This document shows positions 48,079 to 58,786 of a stretch of DNA of 64,000 nucleotides, in pieces. The notes beneath the pieces were generated by a model, which was not told the DNA's origin, ran no database searches, and saw only the letters and a list, made by a program, of their open reading frames with translations. Each line of letters starts with the position of its first letter. Position 1 is the stretch's first letter. Both the position numbers and the translations under genes were made by a program. This DNA comes from Sesamum alatum (taxonomy: Eukaryota > Streptophyta > Magnoliopsida > Lamiales > Pedaliaceae): NCBI GenBank assembly GCA_034509735.1, contig JACGWO010000012.1, forward strand, positions 21,915,188-21,979,187, read 5' to 3'.

Positions 48079-48299
48079 CACTAGAAAAATAAAAATTATT
48101 GGTTACAATTTTAATGATTATGACTAAATGAATAATTATTATTAATTAGAATTAAATAAAATTGATGTAAAAAAATAGTTTTTTCATTATGAAAAAATAG
48201 ATGTTTTAGCCACTCTTGCACCAATATCCGTTGCGTGGTTGTGGTCAATAGTTACTTGTTATGGCTATTTAATTATTAAATATTATATTTCTTGTAGTG
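48079..48299. mobile_element. small CACTA-type MITE
   Basis: Starts CACTAGAAAAAT and ends ATTTCTTGTAGTG. Its interior matches the 37984-38299 unit in inverse orientation (GCCACTCTTGCACC, GTGGTCAATAGTTAC). At 221 bp it has no coding. The flanking triplets do not match, so no duplication is claimed. Confidence 0.65.
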
Positions 48300-49552
48300 A
48301 ATTTTTCAATTGTTTGGGAAAAAATAATTAGAAAACTTTATGAAATATTAATAATGAAATAAAAAATTAATTCAAATTTTATCTATATATTTATAGTTTT
48401 ACAATAGAATTGAGAAGTAACTTCTCATAGGTAATGAATTGAACAAAATACCATTATATATAAGTATACGAATTTATTCCCTATTTCTTAATTTCTGATT
48501 TTGTTTTACCAATTGTTCATGCATACTCTCATGTTTTTTTTATCATAGTTTTGACCTCTGATGCATGGACACGAACACGCTATGACACGGCGACATAAAT
48601 TTTTTTTAAAAATTAGGACACGATACGGCACTGACACGATTATGTATAATATACCTTTTTATATATATTCTAAATTTTTTCATAAAATTTATGCAATATG
48701 AAAAATATCAAAATAAAACATAAACATGTCTTATATCTAATTTTTAACCAAAATACATGATTTCAAAAATATACATAATCAGTTTATTTAAAAAAGTACG
48801 CAATGAAAATATATATAATGATCCAAATTAGTTAAATTATAATGACCATCTCTCGATTTTTTGGTGATTTCAGCCCAAGATTTTTAGTTTGAGAGAAGTA
48901 AATTAATTTTTTTTTCTTTTTTATTTAGTCCAAAACTCTTTTTCTTAAAAAAGATAGTCCAAAACTTTCTTTTTTTATATATATTTTCGGACACGTGTAT
49001 GCCGTGTTCGAGGCGTGTTCAACACTACATCGAGTAACTTTTCAAAGTGTATGTGTATTATAATCTTTTACTTTCCCTCGTAAAAGAAAAAAAAAAGCAA
49101 AAAGAATTTGTGGCCTAACGCTATATAATATACGTCTAATTATTTTTTTCATCATGTTTGTTTGCCAAATTGTTTTTTATTTTTATTACTTTTTTCAAAT
49201 ACTATTTAAATAAATTATGAATTACTATTCATATACGATAATACCAGTATTTAATTTGTAATAATTAATCTAAAATATATTATTTGTTTTCACTTATGCC
49301 AGCTAATTATTTTATTACAAATCTTTGATGCTTGATTTTTCTTCACTATAGTAAGTAATAAGAACTTATATTTATTATAATTATAATAATTTCTTATTAC
49401 AATTAACAACGTAATAAAGTTTCTTGAAAATTAATGTTCATAAGAAGGGTCATATTAATATTCTTTCTTTGAGACAATCACCAATAATATTTATTATTTC
49501 TAAAAAAGACAAAAATTTTACTGCGGTTGGTTGTGCAGAAAACTCGCCGGCA
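48300..49552. other. intergenic, no gene seen
   Basis: AT-rich spacer leading into the DUF2279-like gene. Inverted bits around 48560 (GACACGAACACGC) and 49000 (GACACGTGTATGCC) may be arms of a decayed TIR element. No clear TATA box is assignable for the downstream gene. Confidence 0.45.
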
Positions 49553-49903
49553 ATGGAAAACGGCGACGATTGGTTGGCTGCTGACAAACTATACCACGTC
49601 CTTTTCTGCTTCTTCATTGCCTTTGTTACCTCCCTGCTCGCGGCCCGGACGCGCTATCCTTTCATCCGCCGCCGCAGCATTGGGGTCGGTTCCATTGTCT
49701 CTTTTGCAGCCGGCGCAGCCAAAGAGTTCGCCGACGAGCTGGGCTTCTTCAAATCCGCCGGGGCATCCCCCAAGGACGCTGTCGCTGATTTCCTCGGCAT
49801 TCTACTAGCCGTCGTGATGCTTTACTTATTTAATCGTATGTGTGTCTCCTCCTGGGCCAGACCCGATGGTCCGCGTCAGACCCGGGTGGCAGACATGGTT
49901 TGA
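49553..49903 (+). CDS. small membrane protein, DUF2279/YfiM-like
   Basis: 116 aa, single exon. The start is the ATG at 49553 (MENGDDWLAADKLYHVLF), because codons before it are AT-rich and unlike the body. The sequence shows the DKxYH motif at about 11-15, a hydrophobic stretch (VLFCFFIAFVTSLLA), then FAAGAAKEFADELGFFKSAG and SPKDAVADFLGILLA. The order DK.YH - KE..DE - S..D...D is what I know from DUF2279 (YfiM-type) proteins of bacteria and their small plant relatives. The function is unknown. It has two or three hydrophobic segments, so membrane location is likely. It could be an acquisition from an organelle ancestor, but that is inference. Base composition is much GC-richer than the flanks, which supports real coding. 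Confidence 0.8.
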   Translation: MENGDDWLAADKLYHVLFCFFIAFVTSLLAARTRYPFIRRRSIGVGSIVSFAAGAAKEFADELGFFKSAGASPKDAVADFLGILLAVVMLYLFNRMCVSSWARPDGPRQTRVADMV

Positions 49904-52076
49904 AGAGGTGTAACAAAGTCATTTGGCCAATTTCTGTTCGAGGGTTTTGAATGATCACAATCAGGTAAGTTTTGTAGCTTGAGGATTAAAAGTACAGATT
50001 TTTTAGGTGTTTGCTTCATGATAATTTTTTAGCAAAGCTGGATAGTTTATGTTAAGCTTTGATTTTGATTCTTTAGCATGTAAAGTTGATGCACGTTGGA
50101 TGAGAGATGCTAGTTTATATTGAGTTGTTATGAGCAAATGGACCAGTATTCTATTCTTGTGCTATGTTTTGGGGATACTGCAAAAGAATTTGGGCTTTAA
50201 TGTGAATTTGATGTTGTTTTTTATCGGAAATTGATATCGTCAGGTCGGATGTGTGTATATTTGAGTCCAAATTTCCCGTGAAGTGCTACCCAGTTATCAT
50301 TGATCCCGTGCAAGAATTGCCAATACTTGGGATTAGATTGTTTCTTGAGTTTTTGTAAATTAGTTTTAGTTAACATTATTGTTTTTGCATTGTTTCTTAA
50401 GCAAAGTTACAATGTCGATCTTGCTGAAAGCACAGATAATATGAGCGTAGGAGTATTCACTTGTAAAAGGGGTGATTTTAAGAACACTTAGTAATGGTTT
50501 TGCTTAATGTCGCAGGAGAATGGGAAATAGTGAAAGGGAGTGCAAGAATTGACTTTCATCAATATAGCGGAAGGTGTAAGAGCGTTCGAGCTAGGTGGTC
50601 AAACAACAACGAATTCTATCCAGATTGTTGAGAAATGGAAAGGTTTGATGGAAGCATTCCCCTTTCCTTATCGTTTTTCATGGTTGTCTGTTCCATTATG
50701 TAATTTCAATCTGCCTCTCCCTGACAAATTTTGGGTTCTGAATTTGTATACAGCTATATTAAAAATTCCACGTTTATAACCATCCAATACTCATCAAGTA
50801 TCTCCGAACAGTTGACACTGTACAAAGTATTTGTCCTTACCCGTGTATATAATGCTAAGGTGTGTGTTCTTGTTCATGTGATATGAAAAGTGCTCCCATC
50901 AATGCTTTCTGGTTGTAAATGGGGTCATTTCCTTAAACCTTTATCTCCAAACTATATGCATGTTTCAGTAAAAGTATGACCAAAAATCTTTTCTAATGGA
51001 TGACACAATGTATTTGAAATTTTTTGTCATGTAGAAACTTCTCATATGCAATCCCCTTTTGTCTTAGTCTAATGTAGACAATGTTTTCATTCGTATTTTT
51101 GCACGCCCAATTGCTCTACATTTCCTTTTAGCTCTTTTAGATACAACCGGACTACGTAAGAAACATGTGGCCATGTTTATGATTGATTGACACAATTGCT
51201 TCCGAGGATCTACGCAGTTGTAGCATATTCTCTGGACTTCTGTTGACTATATCCAAATTCATATATTTTTACACCTTAAATCATGTGAGATTTCATCACT
51301 AACTGAGAAACTGAAAGATATCAATAAATGTGATTAAATTGGTGCAGCTGAGAAGTTTTATCATGGTTCAGAATAAGGTCTCTGATTCTTATATTTTTCA
51401 GAAGTCTTAAGAAAGGTAAATGGGATAACGAAACTCATGTCTTGAAAAACTCATATCCTGCTCCCACATTCTGATAGTAGCAGACTTCTGAAATTGCCAT
51501 TCAATTTATAATATCATCCACTAATTCCACATAGGTAGTACAGGAGTGATTTTCAATGATACGAATGAGCTTAACTTATATATACATACATATATATATA
51601 TATATATTTGTAGCGGTGCATATAACTGCAAATTATTTAGATAGTGCATAACGTATTAATTTCTTTCAGTTGATTGTTTTGGTTGTTTCCATTTCCAGCC
51701 CTGAGTGGTGCTCTACCCTGGTTGGGGGTGGTTTTTCCTCTCCCTAAGAAATTATGCATGTGTTCTATCCACTTGTCCTGGAGGAAGCAATCCCTTTGAA
51801 AATGTACTTGCATGAATGATTATATGTAGATATGGTCGCATGCGTGTGAGTCCAGTCCCAAATGCAAATTCTGCTGAAACTTGGGAGGGATCTAATCAGC
51901 GCTGGCCATATCATTTCCTTAGCCAATATATTTAGATCTTTTACTTGATCTATACATAGGAAAACAAAAGGATGCACATTGGTCAACATCAACTTATTGC
52001 ATTACGCAATTTTCTGATAGTCTCTCCTGCATTATTGACACGGTATCTGTCTTTATTCGTTTTTAGGTGCATTAGA
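49904..52076. other. intergenic between convergent genes
   Basis: 3'UTR of the DUF2279-like gene, spacer, then 3'UTR of the minus-strand NIP gene. No gene is supported. A (TA)n tract lies at about 51591-51607. Moderately non-AT sequence at 49904-50800 may be transcribed 3' sequence with an unspotted intron. Confidence 0.45.
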
Positions 52077-54273
52077 TCATATTCTGAAGCTAAGTGCTGC
52101 TAAGGGCTTCTCATGTGCATTGGCATCTTCATCCGGCAGCTTAACTGCAGAATAAACTCCTGCCCCTGCCAGAGCACCAAGAATAGGAGCCGTGAGGTAG
52201 ACCCATATGGCTTTGTAGTTGTTTGTTGCAATTGCTGGCCCCAAAGTTCTCACAGGATTCATTGAAGCTCCTGTAGTTTCCCTGTATTGCAAAATAACGG
52301 ATAAGAATTTATCTACAATAAATCATTCTTGACATTGAATTTTTCTTCAAGGGCCTTAAAAGTTCTTTCTTCTTTTCAGAAACCTTGAGGCCCATGAATT
52401 TTCATCATTGTCGATTATGTTATTGACTTTTCACCCTAAGCATGTGCACCACCAACTTTGAGTTGCATTTTTTTTCTCACTATCCCTCTACTTTTAGCCA
52501 GAATGAATTATGGGCTCTCTCATTCCTTGTCGGTTGTCTTCCACCATTTCTCTATCATTAATGTCTTGCAAGGATAGAAAGGTAGATTTAGTTCACTCTG
52601 GCAAATTGGTTTGTTCAGAAGTACATACTTTTGATAATGGTTTTCTAAATATGTCCAGCATTTTAGGATCATCAATAAATATACATGGGACAAACTCTGC
52701 AAAAAACTAAGACTGATTCAACAGATATACTAGTCTGCTCTTGGGAGTCCATTCTGAGCATTTTAATTCTCTTATGTTAGTTTGACTACAACTGGAAAAG
52801 GAAAAAGGAATTAACAAACTGAGAAGTAAAAGTTCAAGTGAGTAGTTGATAACAAGTTCTGAGCGCATTACCCGGCTATCAGTATATTAAGCATGACAGT
52901 AGCTCCAACAGCAATTCCGGCAAGTTCTCCCACCTGTTTTCAGCATGGCAAAATATATTAACACACTTTAGTTTGACTTCCTTTAGAAGATTCTTGGAAT
53001 GGTTGAACAAACACTAATCCATGTTTGAGTTCGGATTGGAATCTTGATTCATGTTAACGAAGAATAAGTCTGTGCAGTCTATTTAGTATCATGCTCTCGC
53101 TGGAGAATTCAGATCTGAGATCCCCGATTTGAAACAGTTTAATAGTGATGGGAGGAAATACTCCTAATGCCGTATTTTAGACTATTTGTTTACCCATATA
53201 TATTACATTTAACTGATGTAACAGTCCTCCTATCTGAAAAACTAATATGGGCTGTCTTTGAAATTAGTATTCACTTAAGTATGAACTTTCAGTTGGCAAC
53301 TCTTGCCAGATTCCTGTTATGATCTTAGTTGCTGTTATTGCAATTTAAAAAATGCCAGTTGAAAATTATCGGGATATCGTGATAGGAAAACACATATAAA
53401 AGATAAGCATATGCTTACTGCTCTTGTATCTGTTGCTACTGCAGTGACAACGAACATGAGATTGAAGGAGATTATAAACTCTAAAGAGAAAGCCTGAGCA
53501 TAACCCCCTGAGGGAACTGTAACTCCACCACCCATTACGGGGTGGAAAATCCCTTTCAGCAGGAACGCAGCACATAGTGATGCCATTACCTGTGCTCCTA
53601 TGTAAACCGGCACCTGAAAAATTTCAAGATTGATCGAATCCAAAGATCAGAATTCTATAGTTATTCAAAGAACCTTGGAATATACTAACTAAAGTTTTGC
53701 GGTTACGTGTTTCCAGGGAAAATGCTTGAGGGCTGCAAAGGCAATGGTGACAGATGGATTCAGATGGGCACCAGAGATGTGGCCAGTGGAGAGAATGACT
53801 ATCATGACGGCCAATCCGGTGGAGGCTGCCAGGCCGAGGAGGGTCTCTGAGCCATCTGTCTTCTGGTTCACTATGGCTGTAGCTGTTCCTGCAAACATGA
53901 GTATCAGGGTACCTATAAACTCAGCTCCCACCTGATTTTATACACCAAGAAATTAGATGAGTCAGTTTGAGATCCATGCATACATACATATATATATATC
54001 TGTGTAAGACTCGACTCGAAAAGATTGGAAAATATGTTAGGACACCTTTCTTGCAAGAGAGACCGGAGGAGGAGGCAATGCACAAGAGACGGGGGGTAGG
54101 GCCCCTTCCTCTAAGGCCCATGGTTCAACACTGAAACATTTGCAGCTCTTCAGAAGAGATGATCTTCTCCCATTGCCACTTGTCCCCGGCCGGAATCCCC
54201 CGAAGAGTGGACCACCAGGAGTTCCCGGTGTTGCAGGTGCAGAAGCAGCTGATGCAGCATCTTCAGCTTCCAT
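52077..54273 (-). CDS. NIP6;1-like: NIP aquaporin, NIP6;1-like boric-acid channel
   Basis: Five minus-strand exons with GT-AG borders: 54273-54046, 53931-53707, 53613-53419, 52933-52872 and 52281-52077. They give 304 aa. The N-terminus ([32 protein letters not shown]) is like Arabidopsis NIP6;1. Six membrane segments and two half-helices are visible. The first pore motif is NPS (134-136, [13 protein letters not shown]) and the second is NPV (245-247) followed by Arg248. Known role: NIP II channels move boric acid, glycerol and urea; NIP6;1 directs boron to young tissues. The NPS/NPV pair is the state seen in NIP5;1, whereas Arabidopsis NIP6;1 has NPA first. The start is the ATG of [19 protein letters not shown]; an upstream GTG is not used. 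Confidence 0.96.
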
Positions 54274-54386
54274 CACTCAAACAATATGATGATATCTCTA
54301 TACCTCAATGCTCCAACAAACAATGTAAGAACACTGAGCTCACTATTCCTTCTTCTCATGTTCTTGGAACTGAGCCCCTCATGCAT
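54273..54386 (-). promoter_or_regulatory. 37-codon upstream ORF overlapping the NIP start
   Basis: An ATG at 54386-54384 opens a frame (MHEGLSSKNM...IIILFE) whose TGA stop overlaps the NIP start by one base (TGATG). If the mRNA begins upstream, ribosomes would have to reinitiate or leak past. It is not known to be transcribed. Confidence 0.35.
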
Positions 54387-54516
54387 TTTTATACACTGGT
54401 TTGACTTCAATAGATCCAAGAAAAAGACAGAGGAAACTAAATTTAGTGGATGGAATTGGAGGGAAAAAAGAAAGTTGCTTTGGGAGTGGAGTGGTGGGAC
54501 ATTAATCAATTTCTTC

Positions 54517-54522
54517 TTACAT
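54517..54522 (-). promoter_or_regulatory. AUG-stop (ATGTAA) upstream of the NIP gene
   Basis: On the minus strand ATGTAA lies about 244 bases before the NIP start codon. In Arabidopsis NIP5;1 an AUGUAA in the 5'UTR stalls ribosomes and triggers mRNA decay when boron is high. The same hexamer here suggests similar control, but six bases can occur by chance in AT-rich DNA. The sequence also resembles a splice donor (GTAAGAAG). Confidence 0.35.
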
Positions 54523-55500
54523 TATGAATTTGAGAAAAAGATTAGAACTTTCAGACACTGGTCATGTTTTTGCTGTCCCATCCACTTGATTTTGTATTTT
54601 CACTCAATCATGAAGTCAACCATTGTCTGCAGCTCCTTAGTTGTCAAAAGAGGATGTTTTTCGCAATGAAATTTATACGAGTGGAGGGAGAGAAAAGAAG
54701 GGAATCTTGGTTGGTGAACTGCTAGAAATTTGGACAAGGATCATTCTTTAATCCTTTCTTTAGTTATAATCTACTAATTCTAGGATGCGCTTTCTCTACG
54801 ATTCTCTCTTTCCAAAGGAACTAGTCTTCTTTTTCAATTCGTTTGCTAATAATAACCCGATATACGACAAAATAGTTGTTTATCCTGAGTGTTCTATACC
54901 AAACTGTGAACATTATTTTGCAGATTCCACTACTGATCTGACATGATTCTCATCGTCTGATGCGACGTAATCCCGTATAGGTATGAGAATATACAATGGC
55001 CCTTAATTATTGAGTTGGGTGTGAAGTTTTCATCCTTTTTCTTCTGGAAAAGATAAGGGAGAATGTATTTTGCTGGTATATGATGTATGATCTGTGGTAT
55101 TATGATATTCTGCTGCATAGTTAGTGAAGGTAGGTTCTTGATCCATCATAATGTGATTACCAGAATAATACAAACAGCAAATCCCAGTGACTGACTCGCA
55201 TGGGAATGCATTTATGGTTGCAAATCTTGTTTACTTTATTGTTTTCTTACACACATGCATTATCAGACATAAATTACTTTTATAAATTACTCTTACCGGC
55301 ATTAAGCGTAAAAATATCAAACAGTATAAATCATATATATCGTATCAGCACAAAATAAATCTCAATATTAACGTTATTTTGTTCTTATTATTTGGTACTT
55401 TCAAATTTTGATACGTGTAAAATTTCATTGTCCAATGTGTCTGAATCAAAAAGGTTGTTGATTACGGTGATTTTGGCAATGAGATCAACACGAGGTTTAA
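54523..55500. other. NIP promoter side, no gene seen
   Basis: Upstream region of the NIP gene. No gene was recognised and the ORFs are short. Sequence beyond about 55250 is AT-rich spacer. Confidence 0.4.
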
Positions 55501-55665
55501 TGCAACTTATCCCTTTTGATATTGCAATGAGTAAATTATCCTATTATGAAAAAATAAATAGCAATTTACCTCTTCGTTTTAAAAAACACGGGGAGGTAAA
55601 TTGTTATTTGTTTTTCATAGGAGGGTGATTTGTTCATTTGTCATATTACAGGAGGATAAATTGCA
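55501..55665. mobile_element. small MITE, TGCAA.TTATCC ends
   Basis: TGCAACTTATCCC at the left is mirrored by GGAGGATAAATTGCA at the right, and further inner blocks mirror each other (AATAAATAGCAATTTACC / GGTAAATTGTTATTTG). At 165 bp it has no coding, and the duplication is unclear. Confidence 0.6.
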
Positions 55666-56551
55666 TTTTTTTCCAATCAACAAAATCCAAAGACAACGGT
55701 TTGTTCTTCCTCAAGATTACTGCATTGAATACTACCAATCGTTGTGGGCTTGTGACAATGGTTGAATATTGTCACGCATTGATATGAGTTTTATGTCATT
55801 GTTAAGACATTTGGTGTAGGTAAACGTAAGTCATAATCTATGTTCATCGCCCAAAGGATCTAGGTCTATGTTCTTGGTAAGTTCATGAAAACGGGTCTAC
55901 TATAGGGACCAAGACCGTTGCACAAGCTCAGCCAATTCTTTCAACACGAGACCGTGGTGGCGTGGTGTCCACCCTGCTTTCCCATTTCCAAAAAAAAAAA
56001 AAAAAGAAAAAAAAGAAAAGAAAAGTACTGAATCAACACCAGAAGTTAAGAATGCAGATGTTGCAACACCTATTTCTGGTTCTTGTTGTTTTGAAGAGCT
56101 AATTACTGCATCATGTGAATAGAGGTAAAAGTTCGAGCCCGACCACCGTGTGAGTATTAGTCTACTTTAGTAGTTGTTAGGTCTACTGTAATATTAAGTT
56201 ATATATATTTGATATCGATAATTAACGTATATTAACTGTTTTACTATTGAAATGCATGACATGATTGTAACCGATTCATTAAAGAAAAAAAGAATTATTA
56301 CCATTTTAAGGTAGAATAATCATAGAGTTGGTACTAATTCTTTCTGTCTCATTTTAATTATCCATTCCACCCTTGCACAGTTTTATTCTCATTTCAAACA
56401 TCAAATATTTCATTCTTGTCTACAATTTAGCCCATCATGTGTTTAGGCAAAACTCATGGATACAGAGACCTCACAAGAAATTGACTACTACTTAACCAAG
56501 AAAAAAGTTCTTCAACAAAACTTCCAAAATCATAATTGTTTTTCTTTATCT
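55666..56551. other. spacer, no gene seen
   Basis: Contains an A/AG-rich tract at 55987-56024 preceded by non-AT sequence, and a tRNA-like block at about 56090-56160 (AAGTTCGAGCCCGACC). These suggest a decayed SINE or retroposed fragment. No ORF was recognised. Confidence 0.4.
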
Positions 56552-56560
56552 TTTCTTTTA

Positions 56561-56990
56561 GGGTAAATTACAGCTATCTTCTCTAAAATTTGGCATAATT
56601 ATAAATATCCCTCGTTATTTGAAAATTACAAATATCCCCTAAGATTTGTAACCGTCTAACAAATAATTCATTTTCATCTATTTTATAGGTGAACTGACCA
56701 AAATGCCCTTATGCACTGAATTATTTTTTTTATTTAATTCTTAAAAAAAAATTAGACTACAATGTGTAGGGGAGGTTTTTTAAATTTTTTACACAGTGGA
56801 GCAATAATGCAATTTGCCTCGGTTGATCTTTATGCAATTTTAATAAAAAAAAAATTAAGGGCAAAATGATTAATTTCAGGCCTTTTGGTTCAAAATTACA
56901 AACCTCGGGCGGGGGTATTTGTAATTTTTCAAATAACGAGGGGTATTTGTGATTATATCAAACTTTAGAGGAGGTGGTTGTAATTTACCC
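56561..56990. mobile_element. MITE, family A copy 3 (complete)
   Basis: 430 bp with GGGTAAATTACA and TGTAATTTACCC as perfect 12-bp ends, flanked by an exact 9-bp repeat, TTTCTTTTA (56552-56560 and 56991-56999). It is the best reference copy. Both halves carry complementary blocks over much of their length (ATTACAAATATCCCC / GGGGGTATTTGTAATTTT; AAAATGCCCTT / AAGGGCAAAATG). Confidence 0.93.
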
Positions 56991-56999
56991 TTTCTTTTA

Positions 57000-57928
57000 T
57001 ATATATATATATATCAATTTTAGGCAAAAAAGTGTGTTTGTGAAAATTAAATGATTTTCAAATCATTTTTAAAATAAGTCGAAATGGGCATTTGTTGTTC
57101 TCAACTTCTACTTTTAAATATCTTAATGCAAGCAGAAGTAAGCCAGAATCTAGAAACACCTCCCAAGTATATTTCTAAGTATTTGGAAGGTAATTCCAGA
57201 CAATTTTGCCCTTCACGATTTTGAATAACCCCGATTTGTCCCTCTTAAGCATGTGTACTTTCCTCTCTTGAGGTTACAAGTGTATGGGTATATTGGTAAT
57301 TTTATAAATAAGTGATCAAGTCCAATAATTTTTCTTTAGATACTTTAATATTAGACTTTTCGATTCCAGAATATTAATTTTCGAATACTCTCAATTTTAA
57401 TCACAATTTAATTCTTCAACTTTTTTTTAAAACTTTACTCAATTTCTTGCGAAGTCTATCGAAAAGTTGTTGGCGATCATTTTTCACTGCGCTTCCTCCA
57501 CAACCGTTGTGAGGTCAACATGAAAACCTCTGAGGCATAGTCGTTTTCTCAACAAAAATGAATCATTTGATCAAGGTGGGAAAATACTTGTACTTTTGTA
57601 TATATGATCTTTTTATTAAGTGAAATAACAAATTCGCTTATAAAAGTATTAAAAAGCATAAATCTCTCTAAATTTAAAAAGAAAAATAAGTAATACGTTC
57701 CGTAAAGTTTTGGAAAAAGGCAACGAGATCCTCTGACGTAGGATGCAGTGAGCTTTACTCTAAAAAGTTAAGGGGATTTCTCATCTATCAACATATTTAT
57801 AGGGAGTAAAATGCAATAACAAGAGTTTTGGTGGAATTTGTGCCCATCATTTGTCGAGTTCAATTGGTGTCGCCTCGTGGACACGGTTCATATGTAAGCA
57901 AATTTCTAATATCTAACTATTTATTAAA
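57000..57928. other. spacer, no gene seen
   Basis: (AT)n tract at the start, then AT-rich sequence without a recognisable gene or complete element. Confidence 0.45.
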
Positions 57929-58786
57929 GGATAAATTATAGTTAACTTTAATGAGGTTTAATATAATTATAAATAGCCCTCGTTGTTTGAAAATTTATAA
58001 ATATCCTTATGAGATTTGTAACCATCTAACAAATAACTCATTTCCATCCATTTTTATTGGGTGAATTGACCAAGATGTCCTTACGCACTGAATTATTTTT
58101 TATTTAATTCTTAAAAAAAATTGGATTGCAATGCGCAGAGAGAGGTTTCTTAAGTTTTTTACACAAATGAGCAATAATGCAATTTGCCTTAACTAATTTT
58201 TCCACAATTTTATTAAAAAAATCAAGGGCAAAATGATCAATTTCAGACTTTTGATTAAAGATTACAAACTTTAGAGAGGTATTTGTAATTTTTCAAACCG
58301 TAAATTACATCTATCTCTCCTGAGGTTTGGGATAATTACAAATACCCCTCGTTGTTTAAAAAATTACAAATACCCCCCTGAGGTTTGTAATTTTTAACCA
58401 AAGGCCTGAAATTGACCATTTTGCCCTTGAATTTTTTATTAAAATTATAAAAAAATCAGCCAGGCAAATTGTATTATTACTCCTCTGTGTAAAAAACTTA
58501 AGAAACCTCTCCCTATACATTGTAGTCCAAAAAATTTTTAAAAAATTAAATAAAAATAATTCAGTACATAAAGGCATTTTGGTCAATTCATCCATAAAAT
58601 TGGATGAAAATGGGATATTTGTTAGACGGTTACAAACCTTAGGAGGGTATTTGTAATTTTTCAAACAACGATAGGGTATTTGTAATTATGTTAAACCTCA
58701 GGGAAGGTAGATGTAATTTACCCTTTTTCAAACAACGAGTATTTGTAGTTATGTCAAACCTCAGAAGAGGTGACTGTAATCTACCC
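57929..58786. mobile_element. MITE, family A copy 4, split by copy 5
   Basis: The outer copy is made of 57929-58297 and 58733-58786. The left end is GGATAAATTATAG and the right end is CTGTAATCTACCC. The interrupted flanks rejoin to the continuous family-A sequence (GTATTTGTAATTTTTCAAA + CAACGAGTATTTGTAGTT). Flanks TTTATTAAA and TTTGTTAAT match at 7 of 9, so it is older than the insert. Confidence 0.85.
58298..58723. mobile_element. MITE, family A copy 5 (nested, 9-bp duplication)
   Basis: 426 bp inserted inside copy 4, flanked by an exact TTTTTCAAA (58289-58297 and 58724-58732). The ends are CCGTAAATTACATC and GATGTAATTTACCC. The minus-strand 102-aa frame at 58356-58664 runs through it and is not a gene. 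Confidence 0.93.

Noticed and set aside
54159..54404. Plus-strand frame opposite NIP exon 1
   Set aside because: Antisense shadow of the NIP coding sequence and leader.
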